DNA of 64,000 nucleotides from positions 1,249,001 through 1,313,000 of the forward strand of contig NZ_CP011567.1 in assembly GCF_001655615.1 (NCBI RefSeq). The letters run 5' to 3'. Shown here one piece after another: positions 29,146 to 38,490 of the stretch (its first letter is position 1; every line of letters begins with the position of its first letter). The DNA is from Pseudomonas sp. GR 6-02 (GTDB lineage: Bacteria; Pseudomonadota; Gammaproteobacteria; Pseudomonadales; Pseudomonadaceae). The translations under genes were made by a program, and so were the position numbers. The notes under the pieces are model-generated. The model saw only the letters and a list, made by a program, of their open reading frames with translations, did no database searches and was not told where the DNA came from.

Positions 29146-30255
29146 TCAGCTGGCGGCGCCGTAGCGCCGAACCCCGGACTCGATCGTCGGAATCTGCGCC
29201 GCTGTACTGCCGGAGGCCTGGAACAGTACCAGGTGTTCCGCCGCTACCCGAATGCCGACTTCAGCACCGACCAGATGATCGGCATGACTTGGGAAAATCG
29301 ACTCCAGCTGTGCGCCCGTAGGCAACTGCAAGCGGTACAGCGTTGAGGCCCCCTGGAAGCTCTTGCCGACAATCTGCGCCCTCAGTGGGCTGGACGGTGC
29401 ATAGACGATGTCGTCCGGACGCAGCAATACGTCCACGGCGCCACCGATCGGCCAGGTGTAGGCACGGTTGCCGCGCAATTCACCCAATTCGGTCTGTACC
29501 GACTCCGGGCTGCTCAACTGACCGCGAATGAAGTAACCCTGGCCAATGAAGCTGGCCACATACGGTGTCAGCGGTTCGTGATAGAGGTTGTAGGGGGTAT
29601 CCCATTGTTCCAGGCGACCTTCCTTGAAAACGCCGACATGGTCGCTGACCGCGAAAGCTTCTTCCTGATCGTGGGTCACCAGAATCGCACTGGTGCCGCG
29701 AGCCTTGAGGATGTCGCGTACTTCATGGCTGAGCTTGCGTCGCAGCTCACCATCGAGGTTGGAGAACGGTTCGTCGAGCAACAACAGTTGCGGTTCCGGT
29801 GCCAGGGCGCGGGCCAGTGCAACTCGCTGCTGCTGTCCACCGGACAGCTCATGGGGAAAGCGCTTGCCGAGGTTTTTCAGGTTGACCAGTTCGAGCAGTT
29901 CTTCGGTGACACGATCCTTTTGCGGGTGCTTGCGGATCCCGAAGGCGATGTTCTCGGCCACGCTCAAATGCGGAAACAGCGCGTAATCCTGGAACACCAT
30001 GCCGATCCGGCGTTTCTCCGGGGCGAGGGTGAAGCCGGCGCTGGAGATGGTCTCGCCCGCCAACTGGATCTCACCCTCGTGCACCGGTTCGAAACCGGCA
30101 ATGGCCCGCAGGGTGGTGGTTTTGCCGCAGCCCGAAGAGCCCAGCAGGCAACCGATATCGCCGGCATTCAAATGCAGGTTGAGGTTCTGCACAACCCGCT
30201 GGTTTTGATAACCACAGGCCAGATTGCGCAGGTTCAGCAGTAATGGCTGGCTCAT
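29146..30255 (-). CDS. ABC transporter ATPase coupled to argF
   Basis: A 369-residue ATPase of the FbpC/PotA type: Walker [13 protein letters not shown]-loop [12 protein letters not shown], signature LSGGQQQR, Walker [13 protein letters not shown], and a C-terminal TOBE-like domain (about residues 240-350) with [13 protein letters not shown]. Such ATPases drive iron(III) or polyamine uptake, but no permease or binding protein is adjacent. Its ATG overlaps the argF stop as ATGA, so it is translated from the argF message. The same argF neighbour exists in P. aeruginosa (PA3538, from memory). Confidence 0.9.
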   Translation of the reverse strand: MSQPLLLNLRNLACGYQNQRVVQNLNLHLNAGDIGCLLGSSGCGKTTTLRAIAGFEPVHEGEIQLAGETISSAGFTLAPEKRRIGMVFQDYALFPHLSVAENIAFGIRKHPQKDRVTEELLELVNLKNLGKRFPHELSGGQQQRVALARALAPEPQLLLLDEPFSNLDGELRRKLSHEVRDILKARGTSAILVTHDQEEAFAVSDHVGVFKEGRLEQWDTPYNLYHEPLTPYVASFIGQGYFIRGQLSSPESVQTELGELRGNRAYTWPIGGAVDVLLRPDDIVYAPSSPLRAQIVGKSFQGASTLYRLQLPTGAQLESIFPSHADHLVGAEVGIRVAAEHLVLFQASGSTAAQIPTIESGVRRYGAAS

Positions 30256-31175
30256 GCGTGATGGTACGAAGGTGGGACGAGAAACTCGAGCAGGGCCTTT
30301 TGTGCATGCAGACGGTTTTCGGCTTGATCCCAGGCCACCGAACGCGGGTCGTCGAGCAGGTCGAGGCTGATTTCCTCGCCACGGTGGGCCGGCAGGCAAT
30401 GCATGAACAGCACGTCCGGTGCGGCCAGGTCGAGCAGCGCCCGGTTGACCTGGAACGGTGCGAACAGCTTCAGGCGCTTGGCGGTTTCCTCTTCCTGGCC
30501 CATGGAGGTCCAGACGTCGGTGCTCACCAGATGCGCGCCGCGTACGGCTTCCCGAGGATCGCGGACGATGCTTACCCGATCGCCGGCCTTGGCCACGAAC
30601 TCAGGGTTGGGTTCGTAACCTTCCGGGCAGGCGATGCGCAACTGGAAGTCGAACTGGATCGCCGCTTCTATATAGCTGTTGCACATGTTGTTGCCGTCGC
30701 CGATCCAGGCCACGGTCTTGCCTTGGATCGAACCGCGATGTTCGAGGAAGGTTTGCATGTCGGCCAGCAACTGGCACGGGTGCAGGTCATCGGACAGGCC
30801 GTTGATCAGCGGGACTCGCGAATTGGCGGCGAATTCGGTCAGGGTGCTGTGCGAAAACGTACGGATCATCACTGCATCGAGCATGCTCGACATGACAATG
30901 GCGGCGTCGCCGATCGGTTCGCCACGGCCCAGCTGAGTGTCGCGCGGCGACAGGAAGATCGCCTGGCCACCGAGCTGGATCATGCCGGCTTCGAACGAAA
31001 TACGGGTACGGGTCGAGGACTTCTCGAAAATCATCCCCAGGACGCGGTTTTTCAAAGGCTCGAACAGTACGCCGCGGTTACGCAGGTCCTTGAGCTCAAC
31101 GCCTCGACGGATCACGCTGACCAGCTCTTCGGGCGTGCAATCCATCAGGGAGAGAAAGTGCCTTGCGCTCATCAT
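30252..31175 (-). CDS. argF: ArgF, anabolic ornithine carbamoyltransferase
   Basis: A 307-residue enzyme making citrulline from ornithine and carbamoyl phosphate. Carbamoyl-phosphate binding is in [13 protein letters not shown], and the ornithine and catalytic part in [12 protein letters not shown]. Start is ATG 31175 or the adjacent 31172. Tandem ArgR half-sites lie about 105-140 bp upstream. The ABC ATPase gene follows with a four-base overlap. Confidence 0.96.
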   Translation of the reverse strand: MMSARHFLSLMDCTPEELVSVIRRGVELKDLRNRGVLFEPLKNRVLGMIFEKSSTRTRISFEAGMIQLGGQAIFLSPRDTQLGRGEPIGDAAIVMSSMLDAVMIRTFSHSTLTEFAANSRVPLINGLSDDLHPCQLLADMQTFLEHRGSIQGKTVAWIGDGNNMCNSYIEAAIQFDFQLRIACPEGYEPNPEFVAKAGDRVSIVRDPREAVRGAHLVSTDVWTSMGQEEETAKRLKLFAPFQVNRALLDLAAPDVLFMHCLPAHRGEEISLDLLDDPRSVAWDQAENRLHAQKALLEFLVPPSYHHA

Positions 31176-31578
31176 TGACTACCTTTTTGCAACAGACCGC
31201 AGATACTCAAAGCCTTGTTTAACTGAAAAACGGGCGAGACCTGCGGCGTAAGCCGCACGGGGCGACGAAATAGGGGGAGGCGCGATATTGACATTAAATG
31301 TCGCGTTTTTCCAATAGGCTACGGTGTTTAGAGGATTTCAGAGAGGCTACGGGGTGACCGCAGTAGCGCTTTTGAAGCCTGTTTCCTGACAGCAGCTGAG
31401 CATTTGTACACTGGGCTCGCCGGGCTTGGCAATCAGGCAGGGCGCGGGCGACAGATTGGCAGTCGGTTTTTGATCTGTCATTCGAGCCTTTGGCGGGCAA
31501 TGTGTCTAGTCTGAAACATTTGCTAATGCAAAGTGCTGGGTTATAACTAAAGCACGAGCGACGCAGGAAGCCTCAGGA
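31176..31578. other. argF upstream region
   Basis: No gene is seen in these 403 bp. It contains the tandem ArgR half-sites at 31278-31314 and the divergent promoter area for the small gene at 31579. Nothing else stands out. Confidence 0.6.
31278..31314. promoter_or_regulatory. Candidate ArgR operator before argF
   Basis: TGTCGC-N8-AA (31299-31314) fits the P. aeruginosa ArgR half-site consensus exactly, and AGGCGC-N8-CA (31278-31293) is a degenerate direct copy 21 bp away. The argG upstream region has the same arrangement and spacing. Confidence 0.6.
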
Positions 31579-31869
31579 ATGGAATCGAAAGAACAGTTAT
31601 TGATGGAGCTACTCGGCCTTACGGCTCGCTCTCTGACCCACCTCACTGCTTCCATGACCTCGATGTCTTTCGAGTTGTTACGCAGTGAAGATGAAGTCAC
31701 CAAGGCGGCTGGCCGGCGCATGATCGACCGCATGGCCACCATCAGTGCCGGGCTCGACGAGCATTGGCGGCTGATCGGCGAGCTCACCGGCGTGCACGTC
31801 GCCCACGAGCAGATCGAAACCATCGAGGAAATCCAGCTGCAGGCGCCGCCGAGTCTGCCGCCGAACTGA
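31579..31869 (+). CDS. Small hypothetical helical protein
   Basis: A 96-residue protein starting MESKEQLLMELLGLTARSL, predicted almost entirely alpha-helical, with a Pro-rich tail (QAPPSLPPN). No signal peptide, membrane segment or Cys. I do not recognise a domain. P. aeruginosa has a small hypothetical gene at the same place between argF and an oxidoreductase gene (from memory), which supports a real conserved gene. It may be co-transcribed with the molybdopterin oxidoreductase 135 bp downstream. Confidence 0.7.
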   Translation: MESKEQLLMELLGLTARSLTHLTASMTSMSFELLRSEDEVTKAAGRRMIDRMATISAGLDEHWRLIGELTGVHVAHEQIETIEEIQLQAPPSLPPN

Positions 31870-32004
31870 TCTCCTTGCTGCCATCGGCCGGCCTGATGGT
31901 CGTCGATTCACAAGACGAACGTCGCTGGCGCGGTGGCAAGTCACGCGCCATAGTTTTGTTCCCGCGGCCGACATTGCCCGCCCAGAACAAAACAGAGACT
32001 GGCC

Positions 32005-34113
32005 ATGACCAAGACTCTCCATCACCGTGCGTGCCACCTGTGTGAAGCCATCTGCGGCCTGACCATCGAAACCACCGAGGTCGAAGGCAGCGGCGTGCAG
32101 ATCACCTCGATCAAGGGCGACCCTCAGGACAGCTTCAGCCGTGGGCATATCTGCCCCAAGGCGGTGGCCCTGCAAGACATTCAGAACGACCCGGATCGCC
32201 TGCGTCAGCCGATGCAGCGAGTGGGTAGCGAGTGGCAGCCTATCGAGTGGGAAGATGCGTTCAGCCTTGTAGCCGAACGCCTGGCGGCGATTCAGGAGCG
32301 TCACGGGCAGAACGCGGTGGCGGTCTATCAGGGCAACCCCAGCGTGCACAACTACGGGTTGATGACCCACAGCAATTACTTCCTCGGCCTGTTGAAAACC
32401 CGTAACCGGTTTTCCGCGACGTCGGTCGATCAGTTGCCCCATCACCTGACCAGTCATTTGATGTATGGCCACGGCTTGCTGTTGCCGATCCCGGACATCG
32501 ATCACACTGATTTCATGTTGATCCTGGGCGGTAATCCGCTGGCCTCCAACGGCAGCATCATGACCGTGCCGGATGTGGAGAAGCGCCTCAAGGCGATTCA
32601 GGCCCGGGGTGGCAAAGTGGTGGTGGTCGATCCGCGTCGCAGCGAAACGGCGGCGATTGCCGACCAGCATCTGTTCGTGCGCCCCGGCGGCGATGCGGCG
32701 CTGTTGTTCGGGTTGCTCAATACGTTATTCGCTGAAGGCCTGACCCGCGACAGTCATTTGCCGGTCGATGGGCTGGATGAAGTGCGTAAGGCGATCGCAG
32801 GTTTCACTGCCGAGGCCATGAGCCCGCTGTGCGCAGTCCCCGTCGAACAGATCCGTCAACTGGCGCGGGACTTCGCGGCAGCCCCGACGGCGGTCTGCTA
32901 TGGCCGCATGGGCGTCTCGACCCAGGCCTTCGGCACCTTGTGCCATTGGCTGGTGCAATTGATCAATCTGGTGACCGGCAACCTTGATCGTGTCGGCGGT
33001 GCGTTGTGCACCGAGCCGGCGGTGGACCTGGTGGCGTCCACGTCGGGCGGCCATTTCAACCTGTGGCAAAGCCGCGTGTCCGGGCGTCCTGAATACGGTG
33101 GCGAGTTGCCGGTGTCGGCGCTGGCCGAAGAGATGCTCACCGAAGGGGAAGGGCAGGTCCGTGCGCTGATCACCGTGGCGGGTAATCCGGTGTTGTCCAC
33201 GCCCAATGGCCGACAGCTGGAGCAGGCGCTGGACGGACTGGAGTTCATGGTCAGCGTCGACCTGTACATCAATGAAACCACGCGTTATGCCGACCTGATC
33301 CTGCCGTCGACTTCGGCGCTGGAAAACGATCATTACGACACCACCTTCAATATGTTCGCGGTGCGCAACGTCACCCGTTTCAACCGGGCGATTCTCGCCA
33401 AGCCGCAAGGCGCGCTGCATGATTGGGAGATCTTCGTGGGGCTGGCCAAGGCCTTTGCGGCGAAGACCGGCAAGGAGCTGAAACCGACCATTGCGCCGGC
33501 GCAGATGATTGACCGGGGGCTGCGGATGGGCCTGTATGGCGATGCTTCAGGGCACAAACTGTCGCTGGCGACCTTGTTCGATCACCCTCACGGTATCGAT
33601 CTCGGCGCGCTCAAGCCCAATTTGACGCCTCGTCTGAAGACGGCCAATCAGCGCGTCCAGGCGGCGCCTGTGGAGATCCTCGCCGATCTGGCGCGCTTTG
33701 CGGCGTTGCAAGCACCAGCCGCCGATGAGTTACTGATGATCGGTCGCCGCCATGTGCGCAGCAACAACTCATGGATGCACAACTATCACCGCCTGGTGAA
33801 GGGCAAGCCGCGCCATCAACTGCTGATGCACCCGGACGACCTGGCCAGCCGCGGGCTCAGCGATGGGCAGCGGGTGCGCGTCAGTTCACGGGTCGGCGTG
33901 ATCGAGGTTGAAGTGGTCGCCAGCCTCGATATGATGAAAGGAGTGGTCAGCCTGCCCCACGGTTGGGGTCATGCGCGACCGGGCGTGCAGATGACGATTG
34001 CCAGTGGCCAGCCAGGTTCCAGCGCCAATGACCTGACTGACGAATGTCAGCTCGATGAGTTGTCGGGCAATGCGGCATTGAACGGCGTGCCGGTGACCGT
34101 GGCGGCGGCGTGA
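32005..34113 (+). CDS. Molybdopterin-dependent oxidoreductase
   Basis: A 702-residue protein of the formate dehydrogenase/nitrate reductase superfamily. The N-terminal [4Fe-4S] site is CHLCEAICGL with the fourth Cys in GHICPK. Cofactor-binding stretches include ILGGNPLASNG, VVVDPRRSETA and, at the C-terminus, HPDDLASRGLSDGQRVRV of the molydopterin dinucleotide domain. Where formate dehydrogenases have Cys or Sec as the Mo ligand, the aligned region reads FSATSVDQLPHH, without Cys or Sec. No twin-arginine signal, so it is cytosolic. Substrate and electron partner are unknown; no partner subunit is adjacent. Confidence 0.88.
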   Translation: MTKTLHHRACHLCEAICGLTIETTEVEGSGVQITSIKGDPQDSFSRGHICPKAVALQDIQNDPDRLRQPMQRVGSEWQPIEWEDAFSLVAERLAAIQERHGQNAVAVYQGNPSVHNYGLMTHSNYFLGLLKTRNRFSATSVDQLPHHLTSHLMYGHGLLLPIPDIDHTDFMLILGGNPLASNGSIMTVPDVEKRLKAIQARGGKVVVVDPRRSETAAIADQHLFVRPGGDAALLFGLLNTLFAEGLTRDSHLPVDGLDEVRKAIAGFTAEAMSPLCAVPVEQIRQLARDFAAAPTAVCYGRMGVSTQAFGTLCHWLVQLINLVTGNLDRVGGALCTEPAVDLVASTSGGHFNLWQSRVSGRPEYGGELPVSALAEEMLTEGEGQVRALITVAGNPVLSTPNGRQLEQALDGLEFMVSVDLYINETTRYADLILPSTSALENDHYDTTFNMFAVRNVTRFNRAILAKPQGALHDWEIFVGLAKAFAAKTGKELKPTIAPAQMIDRGLRMGLYGDASGHKLSLATLFDHPHGIDLGALKPNLTPRLKTANQRVQAAPVEILADLARFAALQAPAADELLMIGRRHVRSNNSWMHNYHRLVKGKPRHQLLMHPDDLASRGLSDGQRVRVSSRVGVIEVEVVASLDMMKGVVSLPHGWGHARPGVQMTIASGQPGSSANDLTDECQLDELSGNAALNGVPVTVAAA

Positions 34114-34210
34114 ACATGTCTGTCGGGGAGGCCGAGCATGGCGCTCGGGTTTCCGTTACAATGCGCCACCGTGCCGACCACTGAGTCGGAAAGTTCAGCC
34201 GAGGTGCTCC

Positions 34211-34552
34211 ATGGATATCATCGAAACGATTAAAGAGCAGATTGCCAACAACACCATTCTGCTTTACATGAAAGGCTCGCCGAATGCCCCGCAGTGTGGG
34301 TTCTCCGCGAAAGCCGCCCAGGCTGTGATGGCCTGTGGTGAAAAGTTTGCCTATGTGGATATCCTGCAGAACCCGGAAATCCGCGCCAACCTGCCAAAGT
34401 ACGCCAACTGGCCAACCTTCCCACAACTGTGGGTTGCCGGTGAGCTGGTTGGTGGTAGCGACATCATGACTGAAATGTCTGCCGACGGTTCGTTGCAGGC
34501 ACTGATCAAAGACGCCGCCGCCAAAGCCGCCGCTGCCAAGACCGAAGCCTGA
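34211..34552 (+). CDS. grxD: GrxD, monothiol glutaredoxin
   Basis: A 113-residue monothiol glutaredoxin with the CGFS active site (APQCGFSAKAAQ) and the glutathione-binding WPTFPQLWV and GGSDIM motifs. It carries or transfers [2Fe-2S] clusters. An Ala/Lys-rich tail (AAAKAAAAKTEA) follows the fold. Bacterioferritin and its ferredoxin lie next to it, giving an iron-handling cluster. A REPIN and a bidirectional terminator follow. Confidence 0.96.
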   Translation: MDIIETIKEQIANNTILLYMKGSPNAPQCGFSAKAAQAVMACGEKFAYVDILQNPEIRANLPKYANWPTFPQLWVAGELVGGSDIMTEMSADGSLQALIKDAAAKAAAAKTEA

Positions 34553-34561
34553 TTCGGTACC

Positions 34562-34651
34562 TGTAGGAGCGAGGCTTGCCCGCGAAGCAGGCGCCGCGCT
34601 TCTGCAGATACACCGCGTCATCGTTCTTCGCGGGCGAGCCTCGCTCCTACA
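34562..34651. repeat. REPIN-like inverted repeat, GTAGGAGCGAGGCTTGCC type
   Basis: The arms match those at 2235-2324 and 22054-22143; the right arm has one change (GGGCGAGCC in place of GGGCAAGCC). It lies between grxD and the terminator. Confidence 0.85.
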
Positions 34652-34662
34652 AGAGCGCACGT

Positions 34663-34699
34663 AAAAAGCCCCGCCTCTGTAAAGAGAGCGGGGCTTTTT
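34663..34699. terminator. Bidirectional terminator between grxD and bfr
   Basis: AAAAAGCCCCGC (34663-34674) pairs with GCGGGGCTTTTT (34688-34699), giving T-runs on both strands. It can end both convergent genes. Confidence 0.85.
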
Positions 34700-34726
34700 A
34701 TTGCGTCGGGGTTAGCGGCGTAGAAC

Positions 34727-35200
34727 TTACTCTTCGCCCATCTGCGATTGCAGATAGTTCTCAAGGCCGACTTTATCGATCAGGCCCAGCTGGGTTTCCA
34801 GCCAGTCGATATGTTCTTCTTCGGACTCAAGAATGTCTTCGAGCAGTTCACGGCTACCGAAGTCGCCAACGGTTTCGCAATGGGCGATAGCGACTTTCAG
34901 GTCGGCATGACCGTCGCGCTCGATCTTCAAGTCACACTCAAGCATTTCCTTGGTGTGTTCGCCGATGTGCAGCTTGCCCAGGTCCTGGACGTTCGGCAGG
35001 CCTTCAAGGAACAGGATGCGCTTGATCAGCTTGTCAGCATGCTTCATCTCGTCGATGGATTCGTGGTACTCGTGCTTGCCGAGCTTGTTCAGGCCCCAAT
35101 CTTCATACATGCGCGCGTGCAGGAAGTACTGATTGATCGCGACCAGTTCATTGGCAAGGATTTTGTTGAGATGCTGGATGACTGTAACGTCGCCTTTCAT
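34727..35200 (-). CDS. bfr: Bacterioferritin (haem-binding)
   Basis: A 157-residue bacterioferritin; 24 subunits form an iron-storage shell. All ferroxidase ligands are present at the expected positions: Glu18, Glu51, His54, Glu94, Glu127 and His130. The haem ligand Met52 is present (DEMKHAD), so it is the haem-binding type and corresponds to BfrB of P. aeruginosa by position next to bfd. Start ATG 35200 has GGAC/GGAG-like sequence before it. Confidence 0.96.
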   Translation of the reverse strand: MKGDVTVIQHLNKILANELVAINQYFLHARMYEDWGLNKLGKHEYHESIDEMKHADKLIKRILFLEGLPNVQDLGKLHIGEHTKEMLECDLKIERDGHADLKVAIAHCETVGDFGSRELLEDILESEEEHIDWLETQLGLIDKVGLENYLQSQMGEE

Positions 35201-35357
35201 GGTGGGAGTCCTGCCCTGTATTAGCTGTATATAAGGCGGAGTTTGAGCCGCGTAATTAATAGTGTCAAACCTAAGTTATTGAAACTTAAATGAAAATTAA
35301 TCGGAATAAGAATGTTTGTGTTCCGCGTCTAAGGCCTAAGCGATTGATTTTCAGACA

Positions 35358-35384
35358 TAAAAAAACCGGACATCAAGTCCGGTT
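35358..35384 (-). terminator. Terminator of bfd
   Basis: On the minus strand ACCGGAC and GTCCGGT form a stem followed by seven T residues, 17 bases after the bfd stop. Confidence 0.8.
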
Positions 35385-35400
35385 CTTCGAAATACGGTAG

Positions 35401-35619
35401 TTATGCGGCTGTAAATTCTACGGGGTAGGGGATCGCCGCCTGGGCCGTTTGCAGTTTGCCCAGTGTTTCACGCACCACTTCCTTGGCCAGGCAAGCGCAT
35501 TTGCCACATTGGCCGGCTACGCCGGTAGCCAGACGGACTTCCTTGTAGCTGCAGCAACCTTCATAGATTGCATCGCGGATTTGACCGTCGGTGACGCCGG
35601 TGCAGAGGCAGACATACAT
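35401..35619 (-). CDS. bfd: Bfd, bacterioferritin-associated ferredoxin
   Basis: A 72-residue [2Fe-2S] protein that reduces iron in bacterioferritin for release. The cluster ligands fit the family: Cys4 and Cys6 (MYVCLC) and Cys38 and Cys41 (QCGKC). I use ATG 35619; an upstream in-frame ATG at 35649 would add ten residues not found in the family. A Fur-like box lies about 55-70 bp upstream, as expected for a gene expressed in iron starvation. Confidence 0.96.
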   Translation of the reverse strand: MYVCLCTGVTDGQIRDAIYEGCCSYKEVRLATGVAGQCGKCACLAKEVVRETLGKLQTAQAAIPYPVEFTAA

Positions 35620-35933
35620 AAGTGAGAACCGTCGCTGGTTGTGACTCAATTGCGATGGATCTTAATGTTAACGAGAATGATTGTCAAAGTGGTTTCTGAA
35701 GGCTTTTCGTCATAAGGGCCTTTGACTGACGAACGGTTTCCTCTCGCGCCTTGCGAAAAAAAATAGCAGCGGCCATTTTGCCCGCCAGAAAAAAACCGCT
35801 AAGGACAGGCGAAAAACGCGGTGTATGATGGTCGGCCTTTTGCGAAGGAGGTTCGTGTCACAGGGCTGTCGCCTGAGGGTGACAGGCTGGCATGAGCCCT
35901 GTTCTTCAACGTTATTACACCAGGAGATATCCA
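35620..35933. other. Divergent bfd/peroxiredoxin regulatory region
   Basis: No gene is seen. The bfd side has the Fur-like box. The peroxiredoxin side has A-runs and a TATGAT at 35824-35829 that could be a -10 element, without a convincing -35. Confidence 0.5.
35670..35690 (-). promoter_or_regulatory. Candidate Fur box before bfd
   Basis: The minus strand reads TGACAATCATTCTCGTTA, agreeing with the inner part of the Fur consensus (TGATAATCATTATC) at 12 of 14 positions. Its place upstream of bfd fits iron-responsive control. Confidence 0.55.
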
Positions 35934-36536
35934 ATGAGCGTACTCGTAGGCAAACAAGCCCCTGACTTCACCGTACCGGCCGTACTCGGCAATGGCGAAA
36001 TCGTAGACAGCTTCACCCTGTCCTCGGCCATCAAAGGCAAATACGGCCTGGTGTTCTTCTACCCACTGGACTTCACCTTCGTTTGCCCGTCCGAGCTGAT
36101 CGCTCTGGACAACCGCATGGCTGACTTCAAGGCACGCAACGTTGAAGTGGTCGCCGTTTCGATCGACTCGCACTTCACCCACAACGCGTGGCGCAACACC
36201 CCGGTGAACAATGGCGGTATCGGCCAGGTTCGTTACACCATGGCTGCTGACATCAAGCAGGAAATCATGAAGGCTTACGACGTTCAGTCCGCTGACGGCG
36301 TGGCTTTCCGTGGTGCGTTCCTGATCGACGACAAAGGCGTTGTCCGCTCGCAGATCGTCAACGACCTGCCGCTGGGCCGTAACATGGAAGAGCTGATCCG
36401 TCTGGTTGATGCTCTGCAATTCCACGAAGAGCACGGCGAAGTTTGCCCTGCCAACTGGAAAAAAGGCGACAAAGGCATGAACGCCTCGCCAGAAGGCGTT
36501 GCGGCTTACCTGACCGAGCACGCTGCTGCGCTGTAA
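35934..36536 (+). CDS. Typical 2-Cys peroxiredoxin (AhpC/Tsa type)
   Basis: A 200-residue peroxiredoxin: the peroxidatic Cys51 is in FYPLDFTFVCPSE and the resolving Cys is in HGEVCPANW near residue 172. It reduces hydrogen peroxide and organic peroxides with thioredoxin or AhpF. I start at ATG 35934 (MSVLVGKQAPDF), well spaced from CAGGAG. A strong terminator follows. It is divergent from bfd, so iron storage and peroxide defence sit side by side. Confidence 0.95.
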   Translation: MSVLVGKQAPDFTVPAVLGNGEIVDSFTLSSAIKGKYGLVFFYPLDFTFVCPSELIALDNRMADFKARNVEVVAVSIDSHFTHNAWRNTPVNNGGIGQVRYTMAADIKQEIMKAYDVQSADGVAFRGAFLIDDKGVVRSQIVNDLPLGRNMEELIRLVDALQFHEEHGEVCPANWKKGDKGMNASPEGVAAYLTEHAAAL

Positions 36537-36553
36537 GCCAGGCGTCCGGCAAT

Positions 36554-36586
36554 AAAAAACCGGCCTCACTGAGGCCGGTTTTTTTA
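36554..36586. terminator. Bidirectional terminator between peroxiredoxin gene and rnt
   Basis: AACCGGCCTCA and TGAGGCCGGTT form an 11-bp stem with A-run before and T-run after, so it works for both convergent genes. Confidence 0.85.
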
Positions 36587-36612
36587 TGGGCGGGATAAAC
36601 CGGCGACCAGCC

Positions 36613-37290
36613 TCAGTCGTTGTAGTCTTCCCAGCCGCCCATCTGTTTCCAGCGATTGACGATGCCGCAGAACAGCTCAGCAGTCTTCTCGGTGTCGTAG
36701 CGAGCCGAATGAGCCTCACGACCGTCGAAGTCGATGTCCGCTGCCTGACAGGCCTTGGCCAGTACGGTTTGACCGTAGGCAAGACCGGCGAGGGTCGCGG
36801 TGTCGAAGCTGGAGAACGGGTGAAACGGGTTGCGTTTCATGTCCAGGCGCGCGACTGCCGCGTTGAGGAAACCCAGGTCGAAGCTGCTGTTGTGACCGAC
36901 CAGAATCGCCCGTTTGCAACCGTTGGCTTTCAGGGCCTTGCGAATGCCACGGAAGATATCGGTCAGCGCCGCTTCCTCACTCACTGCCATGCGCAACGGG
37001 TGATCGAGTTTGATCCCGGTGAATTCCAGGGCTGCTGCTTCGATGTTGGCGCCTTCGAATGGCTCGACCCGGAAGAAGTAGGTGTGATCGGGGTACACGA
37101 ACCCTTTTTCATCCATGGCGATAGTGGTTGCAGCAATTTCCAGCAGGGCGTCGGTGGCCGAGTTGAAGCCACCGGTTTCTACGTCGACGACAACCGGCAG
37201 GTAACCACGGAATCTGGCAGCCATTGGATGACGAGGACCACCTCCACCGCCTTGACCGTCCTGTTCGTCGTCGAAATGGTCTTCACTCAC
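36613..37290 (-). CDS. rnt: RNase T
   Basis: A 225-residue DEDDh 3'-5' exoribonuclease that trims tRNA and other stable RNA 3' ends. Motifs: [11 protein letters not shown] (Exo I), HNSSFDLGF (Exo II) and [13 protein letters not shown] (Exo III). A Gly-rich acidic N-terminal extension ([11 protein letters not shown]) precedes the fold. The start overlaps the pyrC stop as ATGA. Confidence 0.95.
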   Translation of the reverse strand: MSEDHFDDEQDGQGGGGGPRHPMAARFRGYLPVVVDVETGGFNSATDALLEIAATTIAMDEKGFVYPDHTYFFRVEPFEGANIEAAALEFTGIKLDHPLRMAVSEEAALTDIFRGIRKALKANGCKRAILVGHNSSFDLGFLNAAVARLDMKRNPFHPFSSFDTATLAGLAYGQTVLAKACQAADIDFDGREAHSARYDTEKTAELFCGIVNRWKQMGGWEDYND

Positions 37291-38333
37291 GCGTGTTCCT
37301 CCAGCAGGCGCCAGCGCAGTTTTTCACCGGCGCGCAGCGGGATAACGGTCAGCTCGCCGAATGGCAGGCTGGTTGGGGCGGTCCACTCTTCGCGGACCAG
37401 GGTGATGCGATCGGTGTTCGCCGGCAGACCGTAGAAACGCGGGCCATTGAGGCTGGCGAAGGCTTCGAGCTTGTCCAGCGCATTACGCTGTTCGAAGGCT
37501 TCGGCATACATCTCGATCGCGGCATAAGCGGTGTAGCAACCGGCACAGCCGCAAGCCGCTTCTTTGGCGTGCTGGGCATGGGGGGCCGAGTCGGTGCCGA
37601 GGAAGAACTTGTCGCTGCCGCTGGTGGCGGCGTCGAGCAGCGCTTCCTGGTGGGTATTGCGCTTGAGGATCGGCAGGCAGTAGAAGTGCGGCCGAATCCC
37701 GCCCACCAGCATGTGGTTGCGGTTGTACAGCAGGTGATGCGCGGTGATGGTGGCGCCAACGTTGGCTGAAGCCGCGTTGACGAACTGCACGGCATCGGCG
37801 GTGGTGATGTGTTCGAACACCACTTTGAGCGTCGGGAAACGCTCGACCACGCGACGCATGTGCTCATCGATGAAGATTTTTTCCCGATCGAAAACGTCGA
37901 TATCGCCACGGGTGACTTCACCGTGAACCAGCAAGGGCATCCCGACTTCGGCCATGGCCTCCAGTGCAGGGAAAATCTTGTCGATGCTGGTGACGCCAGA
38001 GTCCGAGTTGGTGGTCGCGCCGGCCGGGTACAGCTTGGCGGCGTGAATGAAACCGCTGGCCTTGGCCTCACGAATTTCTTCGGGCTGGGTGCGGTCGGTC
38101 AGGTACAGAACCATCAGCGGTTCGAAACGGCTGCCGGCCGGACGTGCGGCGAGAATCCGCTGGCGATAGCCATCGGCTTCAGCAGCGTTGCGCACCGGAG
38201 GTACCAGGTTGGGCATGATGATGGCGCGACCAAAGGTGCGCGCGACATCCGCGACGGTATTGGTCAACACGGCACCATCGCGAAGATGAATGTGCCAGTC
38301 GTCGGGACGCAGCAGGGTCAGGCGGTCGGACAT
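37287..38333 (-). CDS. pyrC: PyrC, dihydroorotase
   Basis: A 348-residue dihydroorotase (class II) forming the pyrimidine precursor dihydroorotate. Metal-binding [10 protein letters not shown] is at the N-terminus; the carbamylated Lys is in [11 protein letters not shown]; further ligands are in [14 protein letters not shown] and LGTDSAPHA. Length is normal. It is divergent from motY and translationally coupled to rnt. Confidence 0.97.
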   Translation of the reverse strand: MSDRLTLLRPDDWHIHLRDGAVLTNTVADVARTFGRAIIMPNLVPPVRNAAEADGYRQRILAARPAGSRFEPLMVLYLTDRTQPEEIREAKASGFIHAAKLYPAGATTNSDSGVTSIDKIFPALEAMAEVGMPLLVHGEVTRGDIDVFDREKIFIDEHMRRVVERFPTLKVVFEHITTADAVQFVNAASANVGATITAHHLLYNRNHMLVGGIRPHFYCLPILKRNTHQEALLDAATSGSDKFFLGTDSAPHAQHAKEAACGCAGCYTAYAAIEMYAEAFEQRNALDKLEAFASLNGPRFYGLPANTDRITLVREEWTAPTSLPFGELTVIPLRAGEKLRWRLLEEHA

Positions 38334-38400
38334 GAGGGAATTCCAGGCGGGTCAAACTCAGGGGAATGCTACCGGAAAAGACTCTTCCAGGCACTCGCTA

Positions 38401-38427
38401 TCAAGTTTTACGACAAGCTTCCGATAC
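38401..38427 (+). promoter_or_regulatory. FliA (sigma-28) promoter of motY
   Basis: TCAAGTTT, 11 bases, TCCGATAC closely follows the flagellar consensus TAAAGTTT-N11-GCCGATAA (13 of 16 positions, exact spacing). It lies about 64 bp before the chosen motY start. Control of a motor gene by FliA is biologically consistent. Confidence 0.65.
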
Positions 38428-38490
38428 CCAACAGGCAGGCCGTGAATATGTGTGTCGGTCTTTTTGTCGTAGAAGCCAGTGGAGCCTCCC

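Noticed and set aside
35824..35829. TATGAT as a peroxiredoxin -10 element
   Set aside because: No acceptable -35 at the required distance, so not listed as a promoter.
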